Program-made: the position numbers and the translations under genes
Shown here: positions 34,563 to 44,106 of the stretch, in pieces
Layout of the letters: each line of letters begins with the position of its first letter
Position numbering within the stretch: the first letter of the stretch is position 1
Assembly: GCA_964405265.1 (NCBI GenBank)
Contig: CAYONC010000006.1
Coordinates: 1 to 64,000 of the forward strand
Direction of reading: 5' to 3'
From: Eshraghiella sp964405265
GTDB taxonomy: Bacteria > Bacillota > Clostridia > Lachnospirales > Lachnospiraceae
DNA length: 64,000 nt
Notes under the pieces: generated by a model
Told to the model about the DNA's origin: nothing
Seen by the model: the letters and a program-made list of their open reading frames with translations, nothing else
Database searches by the model: none

Positions 34563-35048
34563 CTACTTTCTGAATATCCGGTTAAGAACCGCTGCCAGTC
34601 CGATAAGATATCCTATGCATAATATACTTACTATCATTGTTTCAAGTCTGAAGCTTCTGTTAATACAGCTTACGGATAATTTATAATCTGCCGTACTTTC
34701 CGTGCTTATTTCCAGCCTGTATTCTTTTCCTCCGCTGTTCTTTATTGTATCAAATTTCGTTTTAAGCACGGTATTTTCATTATCAGCCTTAAAATCTCCT
34801 GAAGAAAGTGCGTTGTCATTCATGTCCTTAATAATGTAGTGCAGCGACATTCCTTCTTCCGGCATTCCGGAAAAAACAATCTTTATACCTTTCAGCCTGT
34901 CTTCGCCGCATATAAAGCCGTATTCCCGTATATCACTTTTATTAAATTCAGTACCCTCCGTACAGGTATCCGTATATGCATAAAAATATGCGGCGGTTAC
35001 CACTATTACAAGTATCAGTATTGCTTTTATTATTTTTTTTGTTTTCAT
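34563..35048 (-). CDS. Unrecognised membrane protein in the polysaccharide array
   Basis: This 161-residue protein has hydrophobic helices at both ends (about 8-25 and 136-155), enclosing about 110 residues of beta-rich, charged sequence that would lie outside the membrane. I recognise no domain. A GAGGA site precedes the ATG, and the gaps to neighbours are 8 and 15 bases, so it belongs to the operon between the ABC ATPase and the large glycosyltransferase. A role as an accessory factor for export or assembly is inference only. Confidence 0.6.
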   Translation of the reverse strand: MKTKKIIKAILILVIVVTAAYFYAYTDTCTEGTEFNKSDIREYGFICGEDRLKGIKIVFSGMPEEGMSLHYIIKDMNDNALSSGDFKADNENTVLKTKFDTIKNSGGKEYRLEISTESTADYKLSVSCINRSFRLETMIVSILCIGYLIGLAAVLNRIFRK

Positions 35049-35063
35049 ATGATCCTCAAAAAA

Positions 35064-35795
35064 TTATGACTGTCTGTATAACTCACATATTTCTCCGGAA
35101 TCTCCGTACATAAACAGTTCTCCGGATTTAATCCATGCTGCTTTATTGCATATTTCTTTAACCTGATCTATGCTGTGAGATACAAACAGTACGGTGGTTC
35201 CGTTTTTCATCATGCCGTGTATTCTGTCGATACATTTCTGTTGGAATCGGAAATCTCCCACGGCAAGAACCTCATCAACTATCAGAATGTCTGCACTGCC
35301 TGATGTTGCAATGGCAAATGCAAGTCTTGACAACATTCCCGATGAATAGTTTTTCATCGGTACATCCATAAAATCCCTCAATTCTGAAAATTCAACAATA
35401 TCTTCAAGAACCTCATTCATTTCCCTGCGGGATCTTCCAAGAAGCGCACCGTTAAGAAAAATATTCTCCTTACCGGTAAGATCAAAATCAAAGCCTGCTC
35501 CAAGCTCAATCAGCGGTGCAACGCTTCCCCTTACCGTAACGCTTCCCTGTGTCGGCTTTAAAACCCTTGCGATTATCTTAAGCATCGTGCTTTTGCCGCT
35601 TCCGTTAAGTCCTATGAGACCGACTGAGTCTCCGGGCATCACGTCAAAGCTTACGTCCTTTAATGCCCAGAATTCATCATACTGCATTTTGCCTTTAATG
35701 CCTTTTATTATATATTCCTTAAGACTGTCAACCTTTTCTCTTGCAAGATTAAATTTCATGGATACATGGCTGACGGAAATCATTGCTTCTTCCAT
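35064..35795 (-). CDS. Polysaccharide ABC exporter, ATP-binding subunit (Wzt/TagH/RfbB type)
   Basis: This 243-residue cytoplasmic ATPase powers export of a lipid-linked polysaccharide. Seen: the N-terminal extension of this subclass (KEYIIKGIKGKMQYDEFWALKDVSF), Walker A GLNGSGKST (62-70), signature YSSGMLSRLA (about 150-159), Walker B ILIVDEVLAVGD (170-181) and the switch His in LFVSHS. It stops soon after the nucleotide-binding domain, so it lacks the C-terminal carbohydrate-binding domain of O9a-type Wzt. The permease gene is 23 bases upstream. Confidence 0.9.
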   Translation of the reverse strand: MEEAMISVSHVSMKFNLAREKVDSLKEYIIKGIKGKMQYDEFWALKDVSFDVMPGDSVGLIGLNGSGKSTMLKIIARVLKPTQGSVTVRGSVAPLIELGAGFDFDLTGKENIFLNGALLGRSRREMNEVLEDIVEFSELRDFMDVPMKNYSSGMLSRLAFAIATSGSADILIVDEVLAVGDFRFQQKCIDRIHGMMKNGTTVLFVSHSIDQVKEICNKAAWIKSGELFMYGDSGEICELYRQS

Positions 35796-35818
35796 AAGTC
35801 CTCCTGATAACGGATGCC

Positions 35819-36598
35819 TTATACATATAATATAAATTCATCCTGATTTCTGTAAAATACCCATATACCGAATATCAGAATCAGTATACTCGGAAATACC
35901 GTCATGCACACGGTAAATACATCCGGTGCATTTCCGTAAAGCATAAATCCCCTGAACATGGTAAGTATGCCTGTAAGAGGGTTGCAGTTTACAATTCTCT
36001 GTACCCACAGCGGCAGACTCTTTATCGGATATATTACCGGTGTGAGATACATGAGCACCGTTACAAAAACCGAATACAGATGTACCATGTCCCTGAATCT
36101 TACGGCTACGGTGGCAAGGATAAGACCTGCACCCACTGATAATATTATCAGCGATATAACCGGAAGAACGGTAAGCAGAAATGTGTAATGCAGTTCCGCC
36201 CTCGTAACAAGCATCACGATAATAAGTGCGGCAAACGATGCCAGCAGATTAATGGCACTTGAAATAACCCTTGACAGAATAAATACATACTTAGGTATAT
36301 ATACCTTCTTGAGAAGAGGTGCGTTGCCTATTATCGCAGACATACTGTTAGTGGTTGCTTCCGAAAAGAAATTAAATATCACCTGACCGCTTAACAGATA
36401 TATCGGATAATTTTCTATTTCAAACCTTCCGAAAAGCTGCGAAAATACTATTGACAATACAATCATCATAAGCAGCGGATTTAACAGCGTCCATAAAACC
36501 CCGAGCACCGAACGCCTGTACTTGGTCTTAATGTCCCTTGATACAAGCTCTCCTAACAGAGGAATGTATTTTTTAAAATTACTAATCATTGCTGACAT
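35819..36598 (-). CDS. Polysaccharide ABC exporter, permease subunit (Wzm/TagG type)
   Basis: This 259-residue ABC-2-type permease has six hydrophobic segments. Seen: the N-terminal cytoplasmic amphipathic part (LGELVSRDIKTKYRRSVLGVLWTLLNPLLMM), which is the classic Wzm/TagG/RfbA opening, and the C-terminal region with WVQRIVNCNPLTGILTMFRGFMLYG. With the adjacent ATPase it should move an undecaprenyl-linked glycan across the membrane. Export of a rhamnan-type wall polymer fits the neighbours better than teichoic acid, because no tag genes are present. Confidence 0.9.
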   Translation of the reverse strand: MSAMISNFKKYIPLLGELVSRDIKTKYRRSVLGVLWTLLNPLLMMIVLSIVFSQLFGRFEIENYPIYLLSGQVIFNFFSEATTNSMSAIIGNAPLLKKVYIPKYVFILSRVISSAINLLASFAALIIVMLVTRAELHYTFLLTVLPVISLIILSVGAGLILATVAVRFRDMVHLYSVFVTVLMYLTPVIYPIKSLPLWVQRIVNCNPLTGILTMFRGFMLYGNAPDVFTVCMTVFPSILILIFGIWVFYRNQDEFILYV

Positions 36599-36601
36599 AT
36601 G

Positions 36602-37159
36602 TTATCGTCCTTCAGTGTATTCCTTAATACCCGGCCATTTTTTGTCTTTTTCCGATAAGATAAGCTCCGTATCAGCCGGCTTTGGCCACTCTATTCCGAT
36701 ATCAGGGTCATTATAGAGAAGTCCGCCTTCATCATCAGGATGATAAAAATCAGTACACTTATATGCAAATTCCGCATAATCAGAAAGCACAATAAAACCG
36801 TGTGCAAAGTTTTTAGGAATAAAGAACTGCTTTTTATTATCATCGGATAGAACGACTCCGAACCATTTTCCGTATGTCTCGGAATCCTTTCTTAAATCCA
36901 CTGCAACGTCGAAAACTTCTCCCCTGATAACCCTGACAAGCTTATCCTGAGGAAAATTCTTCTGAAAATGAAGTCCCCTGAGAACACCCTTGCGTGAAGC
37001 TGACTGGTTATCCTGTACAAAAATCTCATCTATACCTGCTTCTTTGTAATCGTTATAATTATATGACTCAAAAAAATATCCTCTTTCATCACCGTAAACC
37101 GCCGGTTCTATAACCTTAAGTCCCTCTATTCCGCATGAAGTCACTTTAATTTTTCCCAT
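36602..37159 (-). CDS. rfbC: dTDP-4-dehydrorhamnose 3,5-epimerase
   Basis: This 185-residue cupin-fold enzyme catalyses the third step of dTDP-L-rhamnose synthesis. Seen: RGYFFESYN (substrate-side strand), the catalytic-base region GVLRGLHFQ (H64), KLVRVIRGEVFDVAVDLR, FFIPKNFAHGFIVLSD (H120) and the YKCTDFYHPDDEGG loop. The length is standard. AAGGA lies 5 bases before the ATG and an internal promoter lies upstream. rmlA, rmlB and rmlD are not in the window, so the rest of the pathway must be encoded elsewhere. Confidence 0.95.
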   Translation of the reverse strand: MGKIKVTSCGIEGLKVIEPAVYGDERGYFFESYNYNDYKEAGIDEIFVQDNQSASRKGVLRGLHFQKNFPQDKLVRVIRGEVFDVAVDLRKDSETYGKWFGVVLSDDNKKQFFIPKNFAHGFIVLSDYAEFAYKCTDFYHPDDEGGLLYNDPDIGIEWPKPADTELILSEKDKKWPGIKEYTEGR

Positions 37160-37197
37160 TTAAATCCTTCTTTCCGTAAAAATTTCTTAACCTGTAT

Positions 37198-37227
37198 ATT
37201 GTATCATATTATTTATTTTATCTTCAA
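37198..37227 (-). promoter_or_regulatory. Internal promoter before rfbC
   Basis: TTGAAG (37222-37227), 18 bases, TACAAT (37198-37203) preceded by TGA (extended -10), on the minus strand, in the only gap of notable size (83 bases) in the 26.4-47.8 kb array. Confidence 0.55.
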
Positions 37228-37242
37228 CCCGTATTTATCATT

Positions 37243-39159
37243 TTATGCACAGCTGTACATAAATATCTGTGAATAAGTTTCAAATGCAAGTATAAAAAGC
37301 ATAATCAAGAATACAGACGGATAAAATCTGTCCTTCTTCCAGCGGCAGGTTATTCCGGATGTTCCTATAATGCTCAGCCCCGTAAACAGAAGCGGAATAA
37401 AATACCTTCCCTGAACACCGTATATTGCAGTTGCCGTTCCTGCCTCCGTAAATGCCATATACATGCTTGTCCATATCAGTGCGGCGGATATAAGAACACA
37501 AGCTCCGGCAGCCAGCCGGTATTTCAGCTTAAAGTTAAATCCCTCCTCACCCTGAGTAAATATTACGGTAACCAGAATTATTACAAGCGGCACGGTAAAC
37601 ATTCCTTTTCCGAAGAAATACATATTATCAAGTGCGGAGGCGCCTATTGAAAATTCAAAAAGATACCGTCCTGCCGATTTAATCAGCAGCCATGCATATC
37701 CTGCCAAATTGCCCGTCATATATGCGAGCTGTCCCATATGACTTGTATTGCCTCCGCGGTCATCTCCTCCGTCATGACCTGCAAGAAGCGGCAGAACAGC
37801 CGTAAGCATAAGAATGACAAAGCATAACACATATCCGAATTTCATTATAATACGTGTCTTTTTATCTTTAAATTTTGTTTTCGGATAAAAAAGTCCCATT
37901 AGGAACAGCGGTGCATATACCGCTTTTGCAAGGCATCCGTATCCCAAAAATCCGCATCCCATAAGATATTTCTTCCATGTAAGCTGTTCGTTATCATCAA
38001 CAAATCCGTTCAGCAGGTAAGAAAGTCCCAATGCGGTAAAACCTATAATGACCGGATCATATGAAACGGTTGATGACAGGAACATTACCGTCGGCATAAG
38101 TCCTATGACTGACATTAACATTCTGCCCTTTTTAAGATTTTTTATCGCAAATGTCATTGTAACCACATATACGAGAAGATTAATGATTCTTGCAAGCATA
38201 TAAATATTTCCGAAGCCCATTCCGAAAAGTCTTGCCACATTTATGCCCAATGCAACGAATACATATGCAAATGTGGGCATGCTGCTTGTGGTTCTGTATG
38301 TTGTCCTGAACTCATCAACGCCATTGTTTTTGTACAATGCATTGTCATTAAGATATTTTCTGAATGATACGTATTCTTCATAGGAACAGCTGTGATATTC
38401 CGGATGATTTGCATCCACCGTATTAAGCATATTCCATAATATTTCATTTTCCTCCGTCACGCTTTCAAATGTAAGGACAAAAGCATTTCTTAAATGTGCT
38501 TCTTCATCAAAGCCCACTCTCACAAGAGGCATAACGGTTATCATTGCAAGTCCTGCACAACCCGCAACAATCGCAAATCCTGCATATATTCTGTCCGTAA
38601 TTTCCCTGTGCCATACAATTATCATTGCAGCTGCCAGAAGAATGAAAAAGAAAAAGAGCATACGAAGGGGATTGAAAATGACGGTATTACGTACCGAAAG
38701 TGCTTCTATCGTCAGATCATAATCACATTCATTAATGCTTATTGTAACGGATTCCACGTTCTTCTTTATGTTAATCACGGACTCATTAAGATATACCGGA
38801 TTTATGTCCTCTATCGCCACTGTTTCGGTATTTCCGTATATGTTGACATACTTTACGGACAGTGTACAGGAAAAAGTTCCTTCCGTATCATACTTTACCG
38901 CAAGCCTGTCGGCATATCCGTTTACATCAAAAGAAATGGCTGCCTTTTCCCCTTTTTTCAGAAGAAATGCTCCATCTCTTTCCTGTGTAAGATTTTCTGT
39001 TGTACAATCATATAACTCAATACTCCTGACGCCCTTTTCCCTGCCTTCAAGCGTCAGAAGCTTTATGTTAAAAAGCAGCTCAATAATTATGGTAAGGAGA
39101 ATAACTCCTGCTGCCGCAACGATATTTTGTGCATATTTCTTCTTAAGAAATTCTTTCAT
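37243..39159 (-). CDS. DUF2142 polytopic membrane protein, long form
   Basis: This 638-residue protein has an N-terminal helix (about 10-30), an extracytoplasmic beta-rich region (about 45-160) and about 11 membrane segments. The DUF2142 signature is visible as MPLVRVGFDEEAHLRNAFVLTFE (acidic-rich loop after a helix). A GT-C-like role in modifying or assembling the surface polysaccharide is plausible but unproven. Its start overlaps the LCP stop (ATGA). It differs from the shorter paralogue at 26.4 kb by the extra external domain. Confidence 0.75.
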   Translation of the reverse strand: MKEFLKKKYAQNIVAAAGVILLTIIIELLFNIKLLTLEGREKGVRSIELYDCTTENLTQERDGAFLLKKGEKAAISFDVNGYADRLAVKYDTEGTFSCTLSVKYVNIYGNTETVAIEDINPVYLNESVINIKKNVESVTISINECDYDLTIEALSVRNTVIFNPLRMLFFFFILLAAAMIIVWHREITDRIYAGFAIVAGCAGLAMITVMPLVRVGFDEEAHLRNAFVLTFESVTEENEILWNMLNTVDANHPEYHSCSYEEYVSFRKYLNDNALYKNNGVDEFRTTYRTTSSMPTFAYVFVALGINVARLFGMGFGNIYMLARIINLLVYVVTMTFAIKNLKKGRMLMSVIGLMPTVMFLSSTVSYDPVIIGFTALGLSYLLNGFVDDNEQLTWKKYLMGCGFLGYGCLAKAVYAPLFLMGLFYPKTKFKDKKTRIIMKFGYVLCFVILMLTAVLPLLAGHDGGDDRGGNTSHMGQLAYMTGNLAGYAWLLIKSAGRYLFEFSIGASALDNMYFFGKGMFTVPLVIILVTVIFTQGEEGFNFKLKYRLAAGACVLISAALIWTSMYMAFTEAGTATAIYGVQGRYFIPLLFTGLSIIGTSGITCRWKKDRFYPSVFLIMLFILAFETYSQIFMYSCA

Positions 39160-40385
39160 GATTTTACTCCCGTCAGTTTGATAATATCTTCGCTGATTCT
39201 CTGCACGGTTGCCGACGGTCTGTATTTATCCGAGTCAAAGAGCACCTCATGAAACTTAATTACGTTTTCCTCAAGTGTTACGGGAATCACCGGATTATAT
39301 ATGTTATTTTCCTCAAGATACTCTATCTGGTCATTTCTGTTGAACGGAAAACCACCGTCAATCATATTAAGACTGTAATCCATAATGGACGGTATCATGT
39401 CGATTATCTCATCTGTTCCCATATTGGTAGCAATATTTCTGCATACAGCGGTTATAACGGAGTTGAGTTTTGTGATACTCATGCCTTTTGCTTTTGCAAC
39501 AATCTGTGAAATAACGGCACGCTGTCTCTCTGTTCTTCCATAGTCGGCACGACCGTCACCAAATCGTATTCTGGAAAATGCCGTTGCCTGTATTCCATCC
39601 ATGTGAACCATATATTTTGTTGTCATCTTCCCGCTGTCTGCCCGGAGTTCATCATCAGTCATGGACGGATCATCAGGAATAACATTAATTTCCTTATAGG
39701 TAACGCCTGTATTTTCTGATGTATCAACAAGATACCTGTTAAGCCATCTCTGCTCCATCAGATTGATTTCTATATCAACACCGCCTACTGCATCAACGAT
39801 TTCAATAAGAGCAGACCAGTTTACCATAACAAATTCGGATATATCCAAATCAAGATTTCTGTTAATCATGCTTATTGAGGATTCAATTCCGTACTTGAAT
39901 GCAGCTTCCGTTGCCTTATTTAATTCCTGATTTTTCTCATTTCCGTCCGCTCCCATCTCAAGAAGCGTATCCCTGTAAATGGATATAATCCTTACTTCCT
40001 TGGTATCATTATTGATACTTGCAACAAGCATTGCATCCGTATGATTTTCTCCTATCTGCGTGAGGGAATCATACGAATTGGTTCTTGAATCGGAGCCTAA
40101 CAGGAGAATGTTGGTATATCCTTTAAGTACCTCCACCGTACTGTCATCCATGTCATCATTTACAAAAATCAGGTCCTCATTAAGCGGAGTATACTTTATA
40201 AGGTTCAGTTTTTCCACTGCATACCATATCAGAAGGAGTATGGCAACCGCAATTACTTCAAGCCCGATGATAACAGGCTTAACCCAACGGTTTTTTTTAC
40301 GCTTTCCCGTTCTTATCTTCTTCTCTTCATATTCCTCATATTCTTCATATGTAATATTATCATCAAAATCTCTGTATTTTGCCAT
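39156..40385 (-). CDS. LytR-CpsA-Psr (LCP) family glycopolymer ligase
   Basis: This 409-residue membrane protein has a cytoplasmic tail rich in Lys/Arg/Glu, one helix (about 35-57) and an extracytoplasmic LCP domain. Seen: NILLLGSDSRT, HTDAMLVASIN, VRIISIYRDTLLEM, the long acidic/aromatic core, FSRIRFGDGRADYGRTERQRAVI and NLDLDISEFVMVNWSALIEIVDAVGGVDI. LCP enzymes transfer undecaprenyl-pyrophosphate-linked polymers to peptidoglycan. Its place between the priming transferase and a DUF2142 protein supports attachment of this locus's polysaccharide to the wall. Confidence 0.92.
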   Translation of the reverse strand: MAKYRDFDDNITYEEYEEYEEKKIRTGKRKKNRWVKPVIIGLEVIAVAILLLIWYAVEKLNLIKYTPLNEDLIFVNDDMDDSTVEVLKGYTNILLLGSDSRTNSYDSLTQIGENHTDAMLVASINNDTKEVRIISIYRDTLLEMGADGNEKNQELNKATEAAFKYGIESSISMINRNLDLDISEFVMVNWSALIEIVDAVGGVDIEINLMEQRWLNRYLVDTSENTGVTYKEINVIPDDPSMTDDELRADSGKMTTKYMVHMDGIQATAFSRIRFGDGRADYGRTERQRAVISQIVAKAKGMSITKLNSVITAVCRNIATNMGTDEIIDMIPSIMDYSLNMIDGGFPFNRNDQIEYLEENNIYNPVIPVTLEENVIKFHEVLFDSDKYRPSATVQRISEDIIKLTGVKS

Positions 40386-40408
40386 CCCCTGACTTATTCC
40401 TTCCTGAA

Positions 40409-41812
40409 TTAATAAGCATTTTTGTTAATAAAGCCTTTGAATACCGTGAAAATCATTATTTTCAAATCAAAAACCAGTGTCCAGTTCTCTATATAGTACA
40501 AATCACATTCTATTCTTCTGTTAATCGATGTATCCCCTCTGTAACCGTTTATCTGTGCCCATCCTGTTATACCCGGACGTACCTGATGCTTAATCATGTA
40601 TCTTGGTATTTCTTCTTTAAATTTTTCGACATAGTATGGTCTCTCAGGTCTCGGTCCGACTATGCTCATATCTCCTTTAAGCACATTAATGAACTGCGGA
40701 AGCTCATCTATGCTTGTCTTTCTGATAAACTTTCCAACCCGGGTAACCCTCGGATCATCATTTACCGTCCATTTCTTCATGTCGCTGCCGTCAGTTGTCT
40801 CCTTCATGGAACGGAATTTATACATATAGAATGTCTTATTATGAAGTCCTACCCTTTCCTGTCTGTATATAACGGGTCCCTTAGACGTTATTTTTACCAA
40901 TACTGATACAATAAGCATTAAAGGAGAAAAAATCAATAGGCATAAACTACCAATTACAATATCCGTAAATCTCTTGATAAATTTGTTAAAGCTGCTGCTT
41001 AACGGAACCCTTCTTATGTTAATTACGGGAAGACCCTGAACATCTTCAATGTATGGTCTTGTCGGAATAATGTTGTTATAATCCGGGATAAACTTGGTAT
41101 GAACACCAAGCTTCTCACACACGGTTACAATATATTCAAGTTTTGCATAATCATCAAGTGAAAGCGTAATAACGATTTCATCAAGCTCATTTTCCGATAT
41201 TATGTGTTCAATGTCATCAACTTTCCCGATTATTTTTTCTCCGCGGTACTTTGTATCGCGTTCCACGTGGTCATCAAGTATTCCCAGCACACTGTACCCC
41301 CACTGCGGGTACGCCTTAATCCTGTCAATATATCCTTCAGCCGCCCTGCTGTATCCTACCAGGACGATATGTTTCTGATTCAGTCCTCTTTTTCTGATTC
41401 CGTGCAATACAATTCTTAAACCCACTCTTGCAAGAAATTCATAAGCAATGTTAAGACCATAAAAAATAACAAGCATGGTTCTTGAAAAGTGAATCTGTCT
41501 TGTAAGATACAGCACAAGAATAAATGAAAGAAGTCCTATTGTATTGGCTTTGATGACATTAAACATTTCATAACGCTGTCCGTGCATCCTTTTTGGAGCA
41601 TACAGCCTAAAAACCGTATACAGTACAAGATATGCAGGTACAACAAAAATTAATGCCTTAAGATATGTTTTTAAATCTATCCTTCCTATGGCATCATCTG
41701 CTGCCGTGCCTGCAAATTTAATTGCCCACGCTGACATATATGCTGCAACTATGATTAATGCATCCATAACCACATGCAGTCTGTTGAAATGTTTCTGATT
41801 ATCCTTTATCAC
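40409..41812 (-). CDS. Undecaprenyl-phosphate sugar phosphotransferase (polyprenyl glycosylphosphotransferase)
   Basis: This 467-residue membrane enzyme is predicted to start glycan synthesis by moving a sugar-phosphate from a UDP-sugar to undecaprenyl phosphate. Seen: four or five N-terminal membrane segments, a Rossmann-like middle domain (VLVGYSRAAEGYIDRI), and the C-terminal bacterial sugar transferase domain with KRFTDIVIGSLCLLIFSP, the active-site GPVIYRQERVGLHNKTFYMYKFRSM and DELPQFINVLKGDMSIVGPRPE. The layout is that of WcaJ/WbaP-type initiators. The sugar cannot be fixed from sequence; glucose or galactose is usual. Confidence 0.92.
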   Translation of the reverse strand: MIKDNQKHFNRLHVVMDALIIVAAYMSAWAIKFAGTAADDAIGRIDLKTYLKALIFVVPAYLVLYTVFRLYAPKRMHGQRYEMFNVIKANTIGLLSFILVLYLTRQIHFSRTMLVIFYGLNIAYEFLARVGLRIVLHGIRKRGLNQKHIVLVGYSRAAEGYIDRIKAYPQWGYSVLGILDDHVERDTKYRGEKIIGKVDDIEHIISENELDEIVITLSLDDYAKLEYIVTVCEKLGVHTKFIPDYNNIIPTRPYIEDVQGLPVINIRRVPLSSSFNKFIKRFTDIVIGSLCLLIFSPLMLIVSVLVKITSKGPVIYRQERVGLHNKTFYMYKFRSMKETTDGSDMKKWTVNDDPRVTRVGKFIRKTSIDELPQFINVLKGDMSIVGPRPERPYYVEKFKEEIPRYMIKHQVRPGITGWAQINGYRGDTSINRRIECDLYYIENWTLVFDLKIMIFTVFKGFINKNAY

Positions 41813-41816
41813 TATA

Positions 41817-42749
41817 TCACTCTTTCACGGCGTTCCAGTAGTTTTTGTCGGAGGTCAGCCGCATAACGGTTTTCCTTCCAAGCTTTTTATAATTTCTTCC
41901 TAACCTGTATCCCATATATTTTACGGCACTGCTGATGATAAGGTATGGTACCTCATAACAGTGTCCGTTTCTGCACAAATAAAGTGCAGTATTTAGCATA
42001 AGCCTTATTCCTTCACCTTCCGGAGGAACACTTTCAAAAACATCCATGTTGTCCGCATGGGATACGCCTATGTCAAAATTTCTTCTGAGCTGCTCCATGC
42101 ATGAATGATTATGCGAATGTATTACTGACGCCTTACTGCAGTATACTACCGCATACCCGTTACGCATCGCGGCAGCCGCATAAATCATATCCTCATTAAA
42201 AATCATTTTCTTCCCAAATCCGCCGTTTATATAATATATTTCCCTGTCATACATTGCACATACGTCAGAAGAAAAAAAGGCCTTTATGCCAAGACGTTTC
42301 ACATCAGCCATGGTCTTAACCATACTTTTTTCGGGATAATTATACATTCTGGCATACTTTTCCTGCATACGGCAGTCTTTTGCCGGAAGCTGCCTTCCAT
42401 ATACAACGGCTGCCCGTTCACCGTTCTTTCCGGTTTGCTTAAAACCTTTAAGCAGATTTCCGACAAGATTTCTGTCTGCCGGCACGGCATCCATTGTCAT
42501 AAAAAGAACATAATCCGCTTTGGAAAGTTCCATGCCCATATGCCTTGTTGCACCATGGTCAAATTCTTCTCTCGTTATATGATAAACTTCAATTCTGTCA
42601 TCTATACGGAGCAGTTCTTCCATAAAATATTTTCGTTCCGTATTAATGAGAATAATCCTGTTAACCCGATACTTCTGTCCGGCAATTCTGTTAAGCATTG
42701 TATATGTCTTCTTATCAGGCTTGTATACAGGAATTACTACATCTACCAT
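41817..42749 (-). CDS. GT2 glycosyltransferase, RfbF-type rhamnosyltransferase-like
   Basis: This 310-residue GT-A enzyme has VDVVIPVYKPDKKTY at the start, a TREEFDHGATRHMGMELSKADYVLFMTMDA block (the HGATR motif is typical of rhamnosyltransferase-annotated family members), MIFNEDMIYAAAAMRNG with the catalytic acid, and FDIGVSHADN near the end. It lies 3 and 4 bases from glmM and the priming transferase, so it may add the second sugar. The rhamnose donor is inferred from relatives and from rfbC in the same array. Confidence 0.82.
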   Translation of the reverse strand: MVDVVIPVYKPDKKTYTMLNRIAGQKYRVNRIILINTERKYFMEELLRIDDRIEVYHITREEFDHGATRHMGMELSKADYVLFMTMDAVPADRNLVGNLLKGFKQTGKNGERAAVVYGRQLPAKDCRMQEKYARMYNYPEKSMVKTMADVKRLGIKAFFSSDVCAMYDREIYYINGGFGKKMIFNEDMIYAAAAMRNGYAVVYCSKASVIHSHNHSCMEQLRRNFDIGVSHADNMDVFESVPPEGEGIRLMLNTALYLCRNGHCYEVPYLIISSAVKYMGYRLGRNYKKLGRKTVMRLTSDKNYWNAVKE

Positions 42750-42752
42750 CTG

Positions 42753-44105
42753 CTATTCTCCTATATTTTCCTCAATAAGCCGTGCAAGCTTTTCCGCCTC
42801 ACGGTTAATAAGCTCCCTGTCGTTTCCTTCAATCATTACCCTGATTAACGGCTCCGTTCCCGACGGTCTTATGAGAACCCTGCCTTCACCGGCAAATTTT
42901 CGTTCAAATTCCGCAATGGCTCCGGCAATTACGTCGTTATCCATATAATAGTCTTTTTTTCTGTTGGAAACACGTGCATTAACAAGTGCCTGAGGAAGGA
43001 CCGTCATGACCGAAGCAAGCTCAGAGAGCTTCTTACCCGTGTCTGCCATAACCTGAAGAAGATGTATTGCACTTACAAGTCCGTCACCGGTAGTATTTTC
43101 ATCAAGGAAAATCACATGACCTGACTGTTCTCCGCCAAGATTATAGCCTTTTTCAAGCATACATTCAAGTACATACCTGTCTCCCACCTTCGTCTGCTCC
43201 ATGTTGATATTTTCTCTTGTTCCCATCTGAAAAAATCCGAGATTACTCATTACAGTTGTAACTATCGTGTCTTTTTTAAGTATTCCCTTATTTTTCATAT
43301 ATAGTCCGCATATTGCCATAATACGGTCTCCGTCCACTATATTGCCTTTCTCATCAACCGCAAGCATTCTGTCGGCATCCCCGTCAAAGGCAATACCTAT
43401 GTCGGCACCCGTTTCCAGTACCATTGCCTGAAGTTCTTCCATATGAGTTGAACCGCAGTTTCTGTTAATATTAATACCGTCCGGACGGTTATGTATGACT
43501 GCCGGCTCAGCCCCGAGTCTTTTCATGGCGGCTTCTGCCGTATAGCTTGCGGCACCGTCTGCCGTATCAAGTACGATTTTTAATCCGGACAGATTAATAT
43601 CTGCCACTGATGACGCAAATTCCACGTAGTCGTCTTTTATTTCATATCTGTATGATATTTTACCTACTTTATCGCCCAAAGGCATCGGAAGCTCTGCTGA
43701 ATTCATCCTCATGGTCTCTTCAATCTCATCTTCAAGACGGTCAGAAAGCTTATATCCGGTGCGGCTGAAAAATTTTATTCCGTTATATTCTGCAGGATTA
43801 TGTGATGCCGATATCACGACTCCTGCATCATAATTGTATTTTTTCGTAAGATATGCCACAGCCGGAGTAGGAACGACTCCTGCATATACCGCATCTGCTC
43901 CTACTGAGCATATTCCTGCCATAAGTGCATTAGCTAACATTCCTCCTGACAGTCTCGTATCACATCCTACAAGTATCGTGGGTTTATGTGAATTTTCCTT
44001 AGTCAGGACATATGCACCCGCTTTTCCAAGATTAAGTGCAAGCTCTACGGTAAGCTCCTTATTCGCAACTCCTCTTACTCCGTCCGTACCAAATATTCTT
44101 GCCAT
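42753..44105 (-). CDS. glmM: Phosphoglucosamine mutase
   Basis: This 450-residue cytoplasmic enzyme converts glucosamine 6-phosphate to glucosamine 1-phosphate for UDP-GlcNAc and peptidoglycan. Seen: MARIFGTDGVRGVAN (the GlmM start), the phosphoserine loop ISASHNPAEYNGIKFF (S101), the magnesium loop AFDGDADRMLAV, GGEQSGHVIF (the glucosamine-specific loop) and RPSGTEPLIRVM. It follows cdaR after one base. The cdaA-cdaR-glmM order is conserved in Firmicutes, and GlmM binds and restrains CdaA in the species studied. Confidence 0.97.
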   Translation of the reverse strand: MARIFGTDGVRGVANKELTVELALNLGKAGAYVLTKENSHKPTILVGCDTRLSGGMLANALMAGICSVGADAVYAGVVPTPAVAYLTKKYNYDAGVVISASHNPAEYNGIKFFSRTGYKLSDRLEDEIEETMRMNSAELPMPLGDKVGKISYRYEIKDDYVEFASSVADINLSGLKIVLDTADGAASYTAEAAMKRLGAEPAVIHNRPDGININRNCGSTHMEELQAMVLETGADIGIAFDGDADRMLAVDEKGNIVDGDRIMAICGLYMKNKGILKKDTIVTTVMSNLGFFQMGTRENINMEQTKVGDRYVLECMLEKGYNLGGEQSGHVIFLDENTTGDGLVSAIHLLQVMADTGKKLSELASVMTVLPQALVNARVSNRKKDYYMDNDVIAGAIAEFERKFAGEGRVLIRPSGTEPLIRVMIEGNDRELINREAEKLARLIEENIGE

Positions 44106-44106
44106 A

